Of a stretch of DNA of 64,000 nt, positions 62,337-64,000 are shown one piece after another (the first letter of the stretch is position 1; each line of letters begins with the position of its first letter). The notes under the pieces are model-generated. The model was not told the DNA's origin. It worked only from the letters and a program-made list of their open reading frames with translations, and made no database searches. This DNA is from Pseudomonas delhiensis (lineage in GTDB: Bacteria > Pseudomonadota > Gammaproteobacteria > Pseudomonadales > Pseudomonadaceae): positions 124,001 to 188,000 of the forward strand of contig NZ_FZPC01000001.1 of NCBI RefSeq assembly GCF_900187975.1, written 5' to 3'. Made by a program: the position numbers and the translations under genes.

Positions 62337-64000
62337 TCATGCTGTGAAACGCAGTGCCGCGGTCAGGTCGCCCATGGGCTGCTGGCCGCGGGCGCGCATG
62401 GCGTCGTCGCGCAGCTTCAGGCCGTCGAGCGTCTCCAGGTCGAACACGCGAGTGATCAGGCGCAGGATGGAGCCGGTGTCGTAGACACTGTGGTCCACCG
62501 TGCCGTGGCGCGCGAAGGGCGACACCACCAGCGCCGGGATGCGCGAGCCGGGGCCCCAGCGGTCGCCCCGGGGCGGCGCCACGTGGTCCCACCAGCCGCC
62601 GTTCTCGTCCACCGTGATGACGATCACCATGTTCTGCCACTGCGGGCTTTCCATCAGGTGCTTCACCGCGCGCACGATGTGGCGGTCGCCGCTGGCCACG
62701 TCGGCGTAGCCGGCGTGCATGTTGAGGTTGCCCTGGGGCTTGTAGAAGGTCACCGCCGGCAGCGTGCCGGCGCGGGCGTCGGCGAAGAAGCGGTTGCTCG
62801 ACGGGTCGTCGCCCAGGCCGCCGTCGCGCAGGCGCTTCGTGCGCTCCCCGGGGTGTTCCGGGCCCTGCTGGACGAAGTAGTTGAACGGCTGGTGGTGGTA
62901 CTGGAAATTGGGAATCTTCGGGATGCCGGCGGAGTTCCTGTACTGCTCCAGGGTGGCTTCCCAGGCGCCGGCGTACCAGGCCCAGTCGACGCCCTTCTTG
63001 CTCAGCTTGTCGCCGATGTGCTCGTGGCGCTGCGGCACCATCACGTTGGGCTGGCCGGGCAGCGCGTAGTCCGGGCGCTGGGGGTCGCGCTGCACGGTCG
63101 GCCAGTAGGGCGGGAGCATGGTGTTGACGCCGTAGCCGTCGGGGGTCAGGGCGCTGGGGCCGAACTTCGGGGCGCCGCCGCTGACGCTGGCCGGCGAACC
63201 CTCCAGGGGTTTCAGGCGCGGGTCGGCGGGGTCGTCGCTCATCAGCTGGGCGATCTGCGTGCGGGCCGGCGAGTCTTGCACGTCCGGGTACACCGGCGGG
63301 GTGGCCGCCACCAGGTACTGGTGGTTGAGGAAGGAGCCGCCGAAGGCGCCCTGGAAGAAGTTGTCGCACAGCACGAAGTCCCGGGCCAGGTCCCACAGGC
63401 GCAGGCTGTAGGGGCTCTGCGCGTAGTAGCCCATGGGCAGCGCGCCGGAGTCGGCCCAGGCGACGAACATGTCGTTACGCCCGCCGTTGATCTGCATCTG
63501 GTTCTGGTAGAACACGTGCCAGAGGTCGCGGGTCACCAGGCCCAGGGGCAGATCCTCGCCCTGCGGGCCCTTGAGCGCGAAGGGCGCGTTGGCCAGGTTC
63601 TCCTGGTACTGCACGCCCTCGGCGTAGCTCACCCCTTCCAGGCTCTGGCCGACCTGCAGCACGCCGCCGTACACCGGCGGCAGCTTGTCCAGCAGGCTGC
63701 CGTCGCGGTCGCGCTGCCGGTAGTCGGCCGGCTGCAGCGACGACAGCGGTTTCTCCACGCCGGGGAAGTCGCCGAACAGGTTGTTGAAGCTGCGGTTCTC
63801 GGCGTAGATCACCACTATGGTCTTCACCTGCTCGCGCAGCGCCCGGTCCAGCTCGGTGCCGCTCAGCTCGCGCACGGTTTCGGCGGCCCGGGCCGTGCCC
63901 TCGCCCACCAGGCCGGCCAGCGCCGCCCCGGCCCCCAGGGCCGCGGCGCCGCCAAGGAAGCGGCGGCGGCCGGCGTCCGGCAGTGGCTGGGCAAGGTCCT
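62337..64000 (-). CDS. Tat-exported phosphoesterase (acid phosphatase/phospholipase C family), 5' end outside window
   Basis: A phosphoesterase-family (PF04185) enzyme of at least 554 codons; the start lies beyond the window. The visible N-terminus carries a twin-arginine signal (GRRRFLGGAAALGAGAALAG), so export is folded through Tat. Metal and catalytic blocks include IYAENRSFNNLFGDFPG, ITVDENGGWWDHVAPP and SPFARHGTVDHSVYDTGS. Similar proteins are AcpA-type acid phosphatases and phospholipases C; substrate cannot be decided. The stop is 45 bp from the open start region of the effector-like gene. Confidence 0.88.
   Translation of the reverse strand, partial: DLAQPLPDAGRRRFLGGAAALGAGAALAGLVGEGTARAAETVRELSGTELDRALREQVKTIVVIYAENRSFNNLFGDFPGVEKPLSSLQPADYRQRDRDGSLLDKLPPVYGGVLQVGQSLEGVSYAEGVQYQENLANAPFALKGPQGEDLPLGLVTRDLWHVFYQNQMQINGGRNDMFVAWADSGALPMGYYAQSPYSLRLWDLARDFVLCDNFFQGAFGGSFLNHQYLVAATPPVYPDVQDSPARTQIAQLMSDDPADPRLKPLEGSPASVSGGAPKFGPSALTPDGYGVNTMLPPYWPTVQRDPQRPDYALPGQPNVMVPQRHEHIGDKLSKKGVDWAWYAGAWEATLEQYRNSAGIPKIPNFQYHHQPFNYFVQQGPEHPGERTKRLRDGGLGDDPSSNRFFADARAGTLPAVTFYKPQGNLNMHAGYADVASGDRHIVRAVKHLMESPQWQNMVIVITVDENGGWWDHVAPPRGDRWGPGSRIPALVVSPFARHGTVDHSVYDTGSILRLITRVFDLETLDGLKLRDDAMRARGQQPMGDLTAALRFTA

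Overview
The window is chromosomal DNA from a GC-rich Pseudomonas of the P. aeruginosa type. A complete twelve-gene alginate operon (algD-alg8-alg44[36 protein letters not shown]) fills about 0.3-17.6 kb. Residues known to be catalytic or ligand-binding in the P. aeruginosa proteins sit at the same or nearly the same numbers here. The rest is a mosaic of small gene blocks that also exist in P. aeruginosa, but as I remember them they lie at scattered positions in PAO1. I saw no tRNA, rRNA, transposase, integrase, phage gene or CRISPR array.

Layout. 1-652: algD regulatory region with an AlgU-type promoter and an AmrZ-like site. 653-17566: alginate operon, ended by a terminator at 17602. 17959-21682 (minus): cytosine permease, PucR-type regulator and cytosine deaminase, joined by overlapping stop and start codons. 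21994-25744: small membrane proteins, an SDR, the periplasmic phosphatase TpbA and a HAD hydrolase. 25916-26480 (minus): remains of a FecI/FecR iron-signalling pair behind a good Fur box. 26681-30509 (minus): HlyD adaptor with two ABC-2 permeases and no ATPase, then PsiE. 30678-31454: DUF3509 and LexA-controlled YebG. 31664-33675: amino-acid dehydrogenase and a SirB1-type protein. 33691-34571: a compact two-gene unit (HicA-like small protein plus HTH protein) behind a perfect palindrome. 34602-40432 (minus): MalT/LuxR-type regulator with DUF1329 and DUF1302 proteins. 40662-43454: SnoaL-AraC fusion regulator, FAD oxidase, cupin. 43758-47346 (minus): crotonase, SDR, alpha/beta hydrolase, class II aldolase. 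47436-49481: LrgB/LrgA with a divergent LysR regulator. 49690-52759: flavodoxin, FolM-FolE-FolX pterin genes, DUF1244, HopJ-like protein. 53572-57651: TrxB, CHASE4-HAMP-PAS-GGDEF cyclase, CysZ. 58149-60752: type V autotransporter with a candidate ANR site. 60821-62292 (minus): an AT-rich pair resembling a pore-forming toxin and its membrane immunity protein. 62337 to the window end (minus): a Tat-exported phosphoesterase, cut by the window edge.

Themes. Three items touch c-di-GMP-controlled exopolysaccharide: Alg44 (PilZ receptor), TpbA (known to restrain a diguanylate cyclase in P. aeruginosa) and the GGDEF protein at 54.9 kb. Four families of short interspersed palindromic repeats fill most gene-free stretches, including four gaps inside the alginate operon, and at two genes the repeat itself supplies the stop codon. 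The best candidates for little-described systems are the 33.7-34.6 kb palindrome-controlled pair and the 60.8-62.3 kb toxin/immunity-like pair. Neither function is proven by sequence alone.
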